A model generated the notes under the pieces. The model did not search any database. It was given only the letters and a program-made list of their open reading frames with translations, and was not told where the DNA came from. A stretch of 64,000 nucleotides of DNA, from NCBI RefSeq assembly GCF_048898065.1, contig NZ_JBLWFI010000003.1, positions 1 through 64,000 of the forward strand, in the 5' to 3' direction. The position numbers and the translations under genes are program-made. This document shows, one piece after another, positions 51,615 to 61,152 of the stretch; the first letter of the stretch is position 1; every line of letters starts with the position of its first letter. The stretch comes from Tepidibacillus_B infernus (GTDB taxonomy: Bacteria; Bacillota; Bacilli; Tepidibacillales; Tepidibacillaceae).

Positions 51615-51642
51615 TTGAAAGCATCCTGTTTCTTTTTATAAT
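51615..51642 (+). promoter_or_regulatory. Promoter of the aldo/keto reductase gene
   Basis: TTGAAA (51615-51620) and TATAAT (51637-51642) with a 16-bp spacer, 65 bp before the ATG. Short repeats (TTGAT, ATCAAT) fill the leader after it. Confidence 0.6.
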
Positions 51643-51707
51643 TATAAACAAGTGTTGATAAATCAATCAATATTGATTTTTTGAAACCATGTTAAGGAGA
51701 CAAAAGC

Positions 51708-52571
51708 ATGTTTAACGAAACTTTCAAATTATCCAATGGTGTAGAAATTCCAAAATTAGGTCTTGGTACCTGGCTGCTTGACGATGCACAGGCAGCACAG
51801 GCAGTTCGTGATGCGGTATCGATCGGATATCGCCATATTGATACTGCTCAGGCTTATATGAATGAAGCTGGTGTAGGCAAAGGAATTCGTTCCTGCGGTG
51901 TCGCAAGAGAAGAACTTTTCATAACGACAAAGGTTGCTGCAGAATTAAAGAACTACGATGCCGTTACGCAGTCCATTGATGAGTCTTTAGCAAAAATTGG
52001 ACTGGAGTACATTGATCTTCTGATTATCCACAGCCCCCAGCCTTGGAAGAAGTTCCGTGGGGAAAACCGTTACTTCGAGGAAAACAAAGAAGTATGGAAA
52101 GCAATGGAGGATGCTTATAAGGCAGGCAAGGTAAAGGCGATCGGTCTTTCTAACTTCCTTGAGGATGATATCGAGAATATTATTGCTAGCTGTGAGATCA
52201 AGCCTATGGTAAACCAGATATTGGCACACGTGAGCAATACTCCTTTCGAACTGATTGAATTCTGCCAGAAGAATGATATCCTGGTAGAGGCCTATTCCCC
52301 CATTGCACATGGTGCAATTCTTGACAATGCAGAGATTAAGGCAATCGCTGATAAGTATGGAGTATCGGTTGCTCAGCTTTGCCTGCGTTATGATCTTCAG
52401 CTTGGTCTTGTCGTCATTCCCAAGACGGCAAATCCAGATCATATGAGAAACAATGCAGAGCTTGATTTTGTTATCAGCGATGAAGATATGGAGACTTTGA
52501 AGAATGTCGAGCGAATCCGGGATTATGGCGAGCATAGCTTCTTCCCGGTATTTGGCGGGAAATTAAAATAA
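51708..52571 (+). CDS. Aldo/keto reductase
   Basis: 287 residues of the AKR5-like group, with catalytic Asp45, Tyr50, Lys75 and His108 (GYRHIDTAQAYMNEAGVG, FITTKV, LLIIHSPQPW). The NADPH end is VVIPKTANPDHMRNNAEL. AAGGAG precedes the ATG. Codon use (GCA, AAG, ATC, CTT) and GC content differ from the core genes and resemble Clostridia, suggesting transfer. It was likely under the adjacent TetR. Confidence 0.92.
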   Translation: MFNETFKLSNGVEIPKLGLGTWLLDDAQAAQAVRDAVSIGYRHIDTAQAYMNEAGVGKGIRSCGVAREELFITTKVAAELKNYDAVTQSIDESLAKIGLEYIDLLIIHSPQPWKKFRGENRYFEENKEVWKAMEDAYKAGKVKAIGLSNFLEDDIENIIASCEIKPMVNQILAHVSNTPFELIEFCQKNDILVEAYSPIAHGAILDNAEIKAIADKYGVSVAQLCLRYDLQLGLVVIPKTANPDHMRNNAELDFVISDEDMETLKNVERIRDYGEHSFFPVFGGKLK

Positions 52572-52595
52572 ACAGGAAATATGGAGGAATTAAAT

Positions 52596-53006
52596 ATGTC
52601 AAGACATGAAGAGGTAAAAAACGGCGTTATTTTCCCAGTGGGCGAAAAAAATGAAGCATATGCACAATTTTTTGTGGGACAAAGTTATCTTAAAACATTA
52701 GTTGCTGATCCTAAAGTAAGTGTTGGTGTTGGGAATGTGACCTTTGAACCAGGTTGCAGAAATAACTGGCATATTCATCGTGATGGATTTCAAATTTTAT
52801 TAGTAACTGGCGGAGAAGGTTGGTACCAAGAAGAAGGAAAACCTGCTCAATTTTTAAAAGCTGGCGATGTTATTGTTACTCACGATGGTGTGAAACACTG
52901 GCATGGTGCAACGAAAGATAGCTGGTTTGAACACATTGCCATTACTGCAGGTACACCGGAATGGTTGGAACCAGTATCAAATGAAGAATATAACAAGTTG
53001 AAATAA
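52596..53006 (+). CDS. Cupin-domain protein
   Basis: 136 residues from ATG 52596 with GGAGG upstream. The double-stranded beta-helix has metal ligands in NNWHIHRDGFQILLVTGGEG and VTHDGVKHWHGATKDSW. It follows the aldo/keto reductase closely and is probably co-transcribed; such pairs are common in the YhdN/carboxymuconolactone-type clusters. The substrate is unknown. Confidence 0.88.
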   Translation: MSRHEEVKNGVIFPVGEKNEAYAQFFVGQSYLKTLVADPKVSVGVGNVTFEPGCRNNWHIHRDGFQILLVTGGEGWYQEEGKPAQFLKAGDVIVTHDGVKHWHGATKDSWFEHIAITAGTPEWLEPVSNEEYNKLK

Positions 53007-53023
53007 TGGCTGATGATAAGAAT

Positions 53024-53048
53024 TGCCCTGCTAAACAGGGCTTTTTTT
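53024..53048 (+). terminator. Terminator after the cupin gene
   Basis: GCCCTG-CTAAA-CAGGGC followed by seven T on the plus strand. Confidence 0.88.
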
Positions 53049-53084
53049 ATATCAATCCTAAGCATTATAGAAAGGAGTAATACT

Positions 53085-53188
53085 TTGGAAAGACCATATA
53101 TAATATATGCCACATGCTGACATCATTGGATGGGAAAATCATAGGGGATTTTTTGGAAGAGGAACGAGCTACTGTGCCTCGCAAATAA
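53085..53188 (+). pseudogene. N-terminal fragment of a dihydrofolate-reductase-family (RibD_C) gene
   Basis: After AAAGGAG a TTG start reads ERPYII, then a 2-bp TA excess in a TATATA run shifts the frame; the next frame reads CHMLTSLDGKIIGDFLEEER and stops at 53186-53188. RPYI-CHM-TSLDGKI-G is the start of RibD-like reductases. The rest of the gene is absent. Confidence 0.55.
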
Positions 53189-53633
53189 AGTGGTATCACC
53201 CGTCTCACCTTCCCCAATCCCCTCTCGCTCTTAAAGCCACAAGGCTTTTCAACCTTTTTACACCATTTCCCAAAAAAATTCCATAGAAATTATAGTCGTG
53301 ATACGGTTCATGGAAAAACAGAAGTGAGGACGTGAAAAAACGGGGCAAAAACAGCAATTAAAGTCGTGAGGCAGGCAAGGAGAAAATATAGGGAAAGAAT
53401 GGGACTTGGGAAAAGATCTTAGAGTAAAAAAATCGGGGAAATGCCTAATTTATCAGGGAGTTTCGCGTTTTGCAAACCTGGTGAATCGGAGAAAAAAGCC
53501 GAGGAAAAACGGGAGTGGATCCCTGAATTTCGCTCGGCTCGTAACATGACTTTTTAGGCTTTGGTGCGACTATTTAGGCTTTGAGATGAATTTGATTGCT
53601 TTTTACACAATAACAGTTTAATCTTCTACTCCC
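53189..53633. other. 445-bp region without a gene
   Basis: No ORF with a start signal on either strand and no tRNA. GC content is somewhat higher than the core. Two copies of TTTAGGCTTTG occur at about 53554 and 53574. It may be the scar of a mobile element next to the decayed genes, but no transposase remnant or clear end was recognised. Confidence 0.4.
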
Positions 53634-55466
53634 TTACTCCACAGTCACGCTCTTAGCAAGGTTGCGTGGTTTATCCACGTCGTTACCTCTAGCTAGGGCT
53701 GCGTAGTAAGCTAATAGTTGTAATGGAATGACGGATAATGCGGGTGTTAATAATGGTAATGTTTTTGGAATAGCGATTACTTCGTCTACGGATTTGGCAA
53801 GTTCTTGATCTCCTTCTAACCCAATTCCTAAGACGTAAGCATCACGTGCTTTTACTTCTTTAATATTACTTACCATTTTGTCATAGATATCTTCTTGGGT
53901 AGCTAGTGCGATGACTGGAACGCCATCGGTAATCAAAGCAAGGGTTCCATGCTTTAATTCTCCAGCAGGATATGCTTCAGAGTGAACATAGGAAATCTCT
54001 TTTAGCTTTAATGATCCTTCTAGAGATACGGCATAGTCAAGGCTTCTACCAATGAAGAACAGATCTTCATAATGAGCATAGCGCTCAGCAAATTGTTTCA
54101 TTGTTGGTGCGAACTCTAAAAGTTTATCCGCTTGAGCAGGGAGTTCCTTGATCGCTTGAAGGTAGTTCGCAATCACTGTGTCCTCTTGTGTACCACGAAT
54201 TTGGGCAAGATACAATCCCAAGAGATAAATTGCAATCAATTGTGAAGTATAAGCCTTAGTTGAGGCCACAGCAATCTCAGGACCAGCATGGGTAAGTAGT
54301 ACTTCATCAGCATCACGAGCGACAGAGCTACCATTTACGTTGGTAATCGCTAGTACCTTTGCATCTCGTTTTTGTGCTTCTCTTAAAGCTGCTAATGTAT
54401 CTGCAGTTTCTCCAGATTGGCTGATGACCATAACTAATGTCTTATCGGTAATAATTGGATTGCGATAACGATATTCAGAGGCCACATCCACTTCTACAGG
54501 AACTCGTACCAAGTTTTCAATCACATATTTACCAACTAATCCAGCATGGTATGCTGTACCACAAGCCACAATATGGATTTTATCCAAAGAACGGATTTCT
54601 TCAGGAGTTAAACTGATTTCTTTGCTTAAATCCACTTTATTGTTCTCATGATCAATGCGATTTTGCAAGGTTTCACGATAGGCACGTGGCTGTTCATAGA
54701 TTTCTTTTAACATGTAATGGTCAAAACCATCTTTTTCAGCTGTTTCAATATCCCATTCAACACGGAATGGTGTGCGTTCGATCACTTCACCTTTTGTTGT
54801 CATCAATTCAACTTTATCCTTTGTGATCACAGCCATCTCGCCATCATTTAAAATATAAATATCACGTGTATGCTCAATTAAAGCTGGAATATCTGAAGCA
54901 ATAAAGTTTTCATTTTCCCCTAGCCCTACAATCAATGGACTAGAAAGGCGAACAGCAACCATTTTGTCTGGCTCATATTTATTGATAATGCCTAATGCAT
55001 AGGCTCCTTCCATTTTAGCAACTGCTTTTTGTACCGTTGTAACTAAATCCCCATCATATAAATCTGCGAGTAAATGGGCAATCACTTCTGTATCAGTTTC
55101 CGAAATGAAGGTAACTCCCTTGTTGATCAATTCTTCTTTGATTTCTTGGAAGTTTTCAATGATTCCATTGTGAACAATCGCAAATTGATGCTTCTCATCC
55201 ATATGTGGATGGGAATTATGATCTGATGGACGGCCATGTGTAGCCCATCTTGTATGGCCAATACCTAAGTGGCCATGAAGTGGACTTTTTTCTATTTGTT
55301 CTTCTAAATTGCTTAGACGTCCAACCGTTTTCTTTAGATCAATCACGCCATTTTCATAGACCGCAATTCCAGCGGAATCATAACCACGATACTCTAATTT
55401 TTTTAAACCATTTATTAAAATAGGTTGTGCATCTCTATTTCCAATATATCCTACAATACCACACAT
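53634..55466 (-). CDS. glmS: Glutamine--fructose-6-phosphate aminotransferase
   Basis: 610 residues from ATG 55466, whose product starts MCGIVGYIGNRDAQPILING; Cys2 is the glutaminase nucleophile after Met removal. Two SIS domains follow (VMISQSGETADTLAALREAQ, and GRSLDYAVSLEGSLKLKEIS), and it ends KSVTVE. It makes glucosamine-6-phosphate. GGAGG lies 9 nt upstream. The frame continues to 55679, but that stretch is the ribozyme leader and does not code. Confidence 0.98.
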   Translation of the reverse strand: MCGIVGYIGNRDAQPILINGLKKLEYRGYDSAGIAVYENGVIDLKKTVGRLSNLEEQIEKSPLHGHLGIGHTRWATHGRPSDHNSHPHMDEKHQFAIVHNGIIENFQEIKEELINKGVTFISETDTEVIAHLLADLYDGDLVTTVQKAVAKMEGAYALGIINKYEPDKMVAVRLSSPLIVGLGENENFIASDIPALIEHTRDIYILNDGEMAVITKDKVELMTTKGEVIERTPFRVEWDIETAEKDGFDHYMLKEIYEQPRAYRETLQNRIDHENNKVDLSKEISLTPEEIRSLDKIHIVACGTAYHAGLVGKYVIENLVRVPVEVDVASEYRYRNPIITDKTLVMVISQSGETADTLAALREAQKRDAKVLAITNVNGSSVARDADEVLLTHAGPEIAVASTKAYTSQLIAIYLLGLYLAQIRGTQEDTVIANYLQAIKELPAQADKLLEFAPTMKQFAERYAHYEDLFFIGRSLDYAVSLEGSLKLKEISYVHSEAYPAGELKHGTLALITDGVPVIALATQEDIYDKMVSNIKEVKARDAYVLGIGLEGDQELAKSVDEVIAIPKTLPLLTPALSVIPLQLLAYYAALARGNDVDKPRNLAKSVTVE

Positions 55467-55627
55467 TGTTGTAGTCCTCCTTCGTTGTTCGGAGGCAAAA
55501 CACACTGATATCAGGGGATTTGCCCCCGACATTCCATTGTAATTCCTTCGTATTACTACATATACACGATTGTAAAACACACTTCTATAGAAGTCTTTCC
55601 TTACAAGATAAACATGACTATAAGGCT

Positions 55628-55757
55628 TTGTCAGAAGGGTCACCCCTTCTTTTTCAACACTTATATTAACGGTATTCATGTCTACCGGAAGGTACCCGCC
55701 GAAAGCTCGATAAACCTTCTCCTCGTCAACTACTTACTCAGTAGTAGTTCAGGCGCT
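55628..55757 (-). ncRNA. glmS ribozyme
   Basis: On the minus strand the leader reads AAAA then GCGCCTGAACTAC (cleavage A/G at 55757/55756), GTAGTTGACGAGGAGAAGG, TATCGAGCTTTCGGCGGGTA and CCTTCCGGTAGACATGAATA, closing with a hairpin AAGGGG/CCCTT type stem near 55633-55650. These are the conserved core and P1-P4 stems of the GlcN6P-activated ribozyme. It cuts the glmS mRNA when the sugar is plentiful. Confidence 0.95.
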
Positions 55758-55858
55758 TTTATTTCCTTGTAAACCTCTACCCTCCTTTACAAAGTAAGAT
55801 TGATATATCATATTTTTGTAGGGAGCATTTTGCTCCCCACAAAACATATTTTATCATA

Positions 55859-57199
55859 TCATGATAATTCTTTTTTGACTACATCTATTATTTCCTTTAC
55901 ATATGCTTTAAGTAATTCTTCATCCGGTCCTTCTGCCATCACACGAATCAAAGGTTCGGTACCAGAAGGACGGACAAGGACACGACCATCATTTCCTAGC
56001 TTTGCTTCTATATGCTTAATCACTTCTACAATGGCTGGGTTATTTTCATAGTTACTTTTGTCTGCCACACGAACGTTTTCAAGAATTTGTGGGTATTTCT
56101 TCATTTGACCAGCTAATCGAGATAACGGTAAGTCTCTCCCTTTCATCACATTGACTAATTGTAAGGCAGTTAAAACACCATCACCTGTTGTATTATAGTC
56201 TAAAAAGATAATATGGCCTGATTGTTCACCACCAAGATTATAGCCGCCTTTTCTCATTTCTTCCATTACATAGCGATCGCCAACTTTGGTTTGAATGCTT
56301 TTTAATCCATGCTTTTCAATCGCTTTATAAAAGCCAATGTTACTCATCACTGTACTAACGACGGTTTTTTCTTTTAATTTCCCATTTTCTGAGAAAGCAA
56401 GGCCACAAATCATCATGATAAAATCGCCATCAATGATATTCCCTTTTTCATCAACAGCAATTAAGCGGTCTGCATCTCCATCGAAAGCAAGGCCTAGATC
56501 AGCCTGATGTTCAAGTACTGCTTTTGCTACGGATTCAGGATGAGTGGAGCCACAATGTCTATTGATATTAACCCCATTTGGTTCAGAATATAAAGAAATG
56601 ACGTCTGCTCCAAGTTCTCGAAAAAGGGTTGGGGCAATTTCATAAGAGGCGCCATTTGCTGTATCTAGTACGATTTTAAGACCATCAAACCTGTGGTTGA
56701 TCGTTGTTTTGAGATATTCCATATATTGCTTCTTCGTTTCAATATTCGTTACAACTTTGCCGATATCACCACCGATGGGTCTTGGTAATTGGTCTATTTT
56801 TTGATCAAGCAATGCTTCAATTTCCAACTCTGTTTCATCTAACAACTTAAAACCATCAGCTCCAAAAAACTTAATGCCATTATCTTCTACAGGGTTATGG
56901 GAGGCAGAGATCATCACGCCTGCATCCGCCTTTAGCTTCCTTGTTAAATAAGCAACCCCTGGGGTAGTAATCACACCAAGACGGATCACATTGGCTCCAA
57001 TGGAGAGCATTCCAGAAACCAAAGCACTTTCTAACATTTCTCCAGATATTCTTGTATCCCTTCCCACAACAATTGTAGGTTGTTTAGTCTCTTTTGTTAG
57101 GACATATGCTCCTGTACGCCCTAATTTAAAAGCAAACTCAGGCGTTAACTCCTGATTAGCCACACCCCTTACTCCGTCTGTTCCGAAATATTTTCCCAT
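55859..57199 (-). CDS. glmM: Phosphoglucosamine mutase
   Basis: 446 residues, beginning MGKYFGTDGVRGVANQELTP, with the phosphoserine loop MISASHNPVEDNGIKFFG (Ser about 100), the Mg-binding FDGDADR and RPSGTEPLIRVM. It turns GlcN-6-P into GlcN-1-P. Its start overlaps the FAD gene by 31 nt. In Firmicutes GlmM can bind and inhibit CdaA. Confidence 0.98.
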   Translation of the reverse strand: MGKYFGTDGVRGVANQELTPEFAFKLGRTGAYVLTKETKQPTIVVGRDTRISGEMLESALVSGMLSIGANVIRLGVITTPGVAYLTRKLKADAGVMISASHNPVEDNGIKFFGADGFKLLDETELEIEALLDQKIDQLPRPIGGDIGKVVTNIETKKQYMEYLKTTINHRFDGLKIVLDTANGASYEIAPTLFRELGADVISLYSEPNGVNINRHCGSTHPESVAKAVLEHQADLGLAFDGDADRLIAVDEKGNIIDGDFIMMICGLAFSENGKLKEKTVVSTVMSNIGFYKAIEKHGLKSIQTKVGDRYVMEEMRKGGYNLGGEQSGHIIFLDYNTTGDGVLTALQLVNVMKGRDLPLSRLAGQMKKYPQILENVRVADKSNYENNPAIVEVIKHIEAKLGNDGRVLVRPSGTEPLIRVMAEGPDEELLKAYVKEIIDVVKKELS

Positions 57200-58845
57200 T
57201 TAAAGAGTTCCTCCTCTACTTCTTCTCTTGGACGTTGATAAGTTTGTATCAAATGTTCAGCAACGCGAATCCCGTCAACTGCTGCACTGACAATTCCCCC
57301 AGCATAACCTGCACCTTCTCCAGCTGGATAAAGTCCTTCAATATTTTCTGATTGAAAATCTTCTTTCCTAGGTATCCTTACAGGTGCAGATGTTCTTGTT
57401 TCAATCCCTGTTAACAAGGCATTTCTCGTATCATATCCTTTCAGCTTTTTGCCAAATTCAACGATTGCCTTTTCTAAAGACTCACTAACAAAATCAGGTA
57501 ATGTTAAATGCAAATCTGTAGGAGTGATCCCTGGTCGATATGTAGGACGAAAGGGGATATTCTCAAGGTCATTTGAAGCAACCCCATCAAGAAAATCGTC
57601 AACCTTTTGCGCAGGGGCTTTATATCCCCCACCTCCCAGTTGATAAGCTTTCTTTTCATATTTTCTTAAATATCTGACTCCTGCTAGTGGGTCTTCTCCT
57701 TTAAAATCTTGGGTTGATATGGTTGCAACGAGAGCACTATTGGCAACGCGTGAAGCACGACTAAAATAGCTCATCCCGTTTGTTACCACCATTCCTTTTT
57801 CTGATGCAGCTGCAACAACCACTCCACCAGGACACATGCAGAATGAATAGCTTGCTCTGTCATCGTTTCCTTCACCTGCTTTTTTGACCAAGGTATAGTC
57901 AGCTGCTCCCAATTGAGGGGCTTTTGCAAACTTACCATATTGTGCTTCATTGATTAGTTGTTGGGGATGTTCAATTCTTGCACCTATTGCTAAGGGTTTA
58001 CCTTGAATTTTTACTCCCTGTTCATATAACATTTCATAAGTATCTCTTGAACTATGTCCAATGGCAATCACTACAACTTGTGCAGGGATTTGTACTTGAT
58101 GATTCACTTCTACGGCAGTAATTTTCCCTTGCTCTATGACTAATTTGGTAACAAGGGAGTCAAATTTAATCACAGCTCCCATTTCAATTAGTTTCCTTCG
58201 TAAATTATAAACGATTTTTTTCAAGTTATCAGTTCCAATATGTGGTTTATGCTCATATAGGATTTCCTTTGGAGCTCCTGCTTCCACAAAGATATGAAAA
58301 ACCTGATCAATTCGGGAGTCACTAATCCGTGTAGTCAATTTACCATCGGAAAAAGTACCTGCTCCACCTTCACCAAATTGCACATTAGAATTAGTATTTA
58401 ATTCACCTGTCCGCCAAAAATGGAGGATATCTTTATTTCTTCGTTCTACATCCCGTCCACGTTCCAAAATAATCGGTTTGTAACCATGCTTTGCTAGTTC
58501 TAAAGCGGCAAAAAGCCCTGAAGGCCCAGCCCCGATAATAATGGGGGGATATTGTAAACCCTGATTTCCAGGTAATAGCTTTAGTACTGGCTTTTTGGGT
58601 TTTGCCATTTGCACATCTGGATGATTGATTCTTTCAACGATTTTTTTCTCGTCAACTGTAAGTTTTAATTCAATCTGGTAAACAAAAATCACTTTATCTT
58701 TTTTTCTAGCATCTAAAGACCGTTTTAGAATTTCAAAATCTTTTACTTTTTTGAAAGGTAGACGTAACTTTTTCTCAATTGCTACAATTAGGTCTGCCTC
58801 ACTATGATCGATATTTAACTTGATGTTGTTTATTCGAATTGCCAT
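57169..58845 (-). CDS. FAD-dependent oxidoreductase (COG2509 type)
   Basis: 558 residues from ATG 58845 (MAIRINNIKLNIDHSEADLI) with AAGGAG upstream. After about 95 residues comes the FAD motif PIIIGAGPSGLFAALELAKHG, then GGAGTFSDGKLTTRI and, near the end, LYPAGEGAGYAGGIVSAAVDG. The family has no firm reaction. It sits between cdaR and glmM, a position not occupied in B. subtilis. Confidence 0.9.
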   Translation of the reverse strand: MAIRINNIKLNIDHSEADLIVAIEKKLRLPFKKVKDFEILKRSLDARKKDKVIFVYQIELKLTVDEKKIVERINHPDVQMAKPKKPVLKLLPGNQGLQYPPIIIGAGPSGLFAALELAKHGYKPIILERGRDVERRNKDILHFWRTGELNTNSNVQFGEGGAGTFSDGKLTTRISDSRIDQVFHIFVEAGAPKEILYEHKPHIGTDNLKKIVYNLRRKLIEMGAVIKFDSLVTKLVIEQGKITAVEVNHQVQIPAQVVVIAIGHSSRDTYEMLYEQGVKIQGKPLAIGARIEHPQQLINEAQYGKFAKAPQLGAADYTLVKKAGEGNDDRASYSFCMCPGGVVVAAASEKGMVVTNGMSYFSRASRVANSALVATISTQDFKGEDPLAGVRYLRKYEKKAYQLGGGGYKAPAQKVDDFLDGVASNDLENIPFRPTYRPGITPTDLHLTLPDFVSESLEKAIVEFGKKLKGYDTRNALLTGIETRTSAPVRIPRKEDFQSENIEGLYPAGEGAGYAGGIVSAAVDGIRVAEHLIQTYQRPREEVEEELFKWENISEQTE

Positions 58846-58849
58846 AAAT

Positions 58850-60079
58850 TTACTCCTTCTCAATGGTAACGATCACTGTTTGTTCTGCATTGATTCGTTC
58901 TGTTAATAATGGAACGTTAAATTGAACAGGTACCTCGTGTTCACCAGGAGGTAGATTTGTAAGATCAACAAATGCTTCAAGATCATCCTTCTGAACTGCC
59001 TTTAATACATCAGGTGCACCTTCTAGTGTTATGCTTATACCCGATTCAGGGGAATTGATCGTGGCAGTTAGGCCTTCCCCTATTCCATTGATCTTGATTG
59101 GAACTTGGTTAAAGGTTTTGGTTTCAGCCTTAACCACTTGTACTTCAAATTCGATCATGCTAGGTTCAACTTTTGCTAGACCTTCTACTAAAGGAACTTT
59201 TGCTTGAATCGTCGTTTTGCCTACGATATTAGCCAAATTTAGTGCAGGGCCAGGATAAACCATAAAGGTATTCACAATATTTTTCGGACCGTATAAAGTA
59301 ACCTCTTCTGTCTTTTGTACGATAGATTTAATCGCATATCCTGCTCCAGGATATTGGTCAATCTTATAGGTTAATGGAACAATATGAAATGGACTTGTCA
59401 CTGGAATCTGTACTTCAGCCGTATGCGGACTAATTTCAACTTCGATAGGATTACCGTTTTTATCTAGAGCTCGAAGAGGAACTTCTTGAGTGATCATGTT
59501 TGTTGCTTGGTCAATACTGATCGATGCTTTTACAAAAGCCACTTGGTCGATTTGTTCCTTTGTCCCAGAAATGTGAACTTTTCTTGGCTTTATAATCGCT
59601 TCTCCCGCTTGGTAGCCTTCTTTTTCTTTCCCAAGCTTATCAACAATAATCTCCATTTCTTTTCTCTTCTTGTCTTCTATTGTTACTTTTATCGTACTAG
59701 GATTGATTTCGACATCGATTTGTTCGGAAAAACCTGTATATTTAACAGGAACTTCATAGGTTCCAGCTTTATATTCTGTTAAATCAATATAGAATTGCCC
59801 CTTGTCAATGTTTTGCCCGGAACGAATTTGATTGATAAGATTAGTATTTCCCCTTAAAGTTACATCAACTTGTTCAGAAAATAACCTGACAGCAAATAGA
59901 TTCTCATTATATTTAGGAGTTACTTTTGCCTCATAAAAGTAAGCATTTTGAATCCGATCGATGGGAATGCTTACATTAGGTGCTGCAGGGGTATCTAAGC
60001 TTATAACTTTCCATAACATCACTGCTAGAATAATCGATAAAATTTTTACAACGTTATTGTTTTTTAGCCAGTTGTCCAT
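58850..60079 (-). CDS. cdaR: CdaA regulatory protein CdaR (YbbR)
   Basis: 409 residues: an N-terminal membrane helix (about 9-25) followed by four YbbR domains outside the cell. CdaR binds and tunes the diadenylate cyclase CdaA. The start lies within the last codons of cdaA (26-nt overlap). Confidence 0.94.
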   Translation of the reverse strand: MDNWLKNNNVVKILSIILAVMLWKVISLDTPAAPNVSIPIDRIQNAYFYEAKVTPKYNENLFAVRLFSEQVDVTLRGNTNLINQIRSGQNIDKGQFYIDLTEYKAGTYEVPVKYTGFSEQIDVEINPSTIKVTIEDKKRKEMEIIVDKLGKEKEGYQAGEAIIKPRKVHISGTKEQIDQVAFVKASISIDQATNMITQEVPLRALDKNGNPIEVEISPHTAEVQIPVTSPFHIVPLTYKIDQYPGAGYAIKSIVQKTEEVTLYGPKNIVNTFMVYPGPALNLANIVGKTTIQAKVPLVEGLAKVEPSMIEFEVQVVKAETKTFNQVPIKINGIGEGLTATINSPESGISITLEGAPDVLKAVQKDDLEAFVDLTNLPPGEHEVPVQFNVPLLTERINAEQTVIVTIEKE

Positions 60080-60878
60080 CTTTATTCCCCCTTTTTGACC
60101 AAAATGATCCTGAATTTTTGACTGGAGGACGTAGTGCAGTAAATAGCTGATTCATTAGTCTTTCTTCCGTTAATCCTCTTTCAATTTGGCCATTTATAGA
60201 GATCGAAATCTGCCCTGTTTCCTCAGATACAACCACTGATACAGCATCAGAGATCTCAGTCATGCCTATCGCTGCCCGATGGCGAGTCCCCAATTCCTTA
60301 CTAATAAATGGATTTTCTGATAAAGGTAGATAGCAACCTGCAGCCATGATTTGCTCTTTACGGATAATAACGGCGCCATCATGCAAAGGGGTATTGGGAA
60401 TAAAAATATTGATCAATAACTCTGAACTAATTGATGCATTTAGGGAGATACCAGTCTCAATATAATCTGTTAAACCAGTATCTCTTTCAACGACGATAAG
60501 GGCACCAATTCTTCTTTTTGATAAGTAATTAGCTGCCTTTACAATCTCAGCGATAACATGGGAAATGGTCTGTTCCTCAGGATGAGCTGTCCGCGAAAAA
60601 AAACTTCCTCTTCCTAATTGTTCTAAAGCCCGGCGTAATTCTGGTTGAAAAATGATAATAATTGCTAAAATTCCATATGTGAAAGCTTGATTCATCAACC
60701 ATTGAAAGGTTCTTAATTCAAAATAAGAGCTTAATAACCAAGCGAATACAATAATCATAATTCCTTTTAGTAATTGGATCGCTCTAGTTCCCCTTACTAA
60801 TAAAAGTAGTCGATATATGACAAAACCAACCAATAATATATCAACGAGATCATCAATCATATTAACGAATATATCCAT
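60054..60878 (-). CDS. cdaA: Diadenylate cyclase CdaA
   Basis: 274 residues from ATG 60878 (MDIFVNMIDDLVDILLVGFV) with GGAGG upstream. Three membrane helices (about 10-75) and a DAC domain with LHDGAVIIRKEQI (DGA) and LGTRHRAAIGMTEISDAV (RHR). It makes cyclic di-AMP from two ATP, needed for potassium and cell-wall balance. A repeat element lies before it in place of the direct rsiW-cdaA junction. Confidence 0.97.
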   Translation of the reverse strand: MDIFVNMIDDLVDILLVGFVIYRLLLLVRGTRAIQLLKGIMIIVFAWLLSSYFELRTFQWLMNQAFTYGILAIIIIFQPELRRALEQLGRGSFFSRTAHPEEQTISHVIAEIVKAANYLSKRRIGALIVVERDTGLTDYIETGISLNASISSELLINIFIPNTPLHDGAVIIRKEQIMAAGCYLPLSENPFISKELGTRHRAAIGMTEISDAVSVVVSEETGQISISINGQIERGLTEERLMNQLFTALRPPVKNSGSFWSKRGNKDGQLAKKQ

Positions 60879-60992
60879 GGTTTTTCCTCCATTATGACTC
60901 AATACTATTAGTATAACCTCTCTTCGGCAATTCACAAGTTCATTCCTGCTTTATTTATACAAAGAAGTTTTACTTTCTTTCCATTAAGAAAA

Positions 60993-61149
60993 GGTTTGTA
61001 TATTCCATCGCGCTCCGTCATCCGTGCCCTTCTATAAATAAAGATTACGGAGAGAAGGGCACTTCTGAAGGCACACAAAGTGTACAAGTCGTGCTACACA
61101 GCTAAAGCTGCTAGTCACGCTATGTCGCAGTTTATGGAATATACAAACC
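60993..61149 (+). repeat. 157-bp structured repeat, copy L2
   Basis: 154 of 157 bases equal copy L1 at 12224-12380, with the same 16-bp perfect inverted ends. It fills the gap between rsiW (3 bp away) and cdaA (115 bp away) within the sigW-cdaA-glmS gene run. In the minus-strand transcript it would form a long hairpin. Confidence 0.85.
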
Positions 61150-61152
61150 CTG

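Noticed and set aside
53189..53633. Possible insertion sequence remnant before glmS
   Set aside because: Direct repeats TTTAGGCTTTG are too short and no transposase similarity or inverted ends were recognised.
55467..55679. 71-codon N-terminal extension of GlmS
   Set aside because: The stretch is the glmS ribozyme core and leader; the conserved MCGIVGYIG start has its own GGAGG site and Cys must follow the initiator Met.
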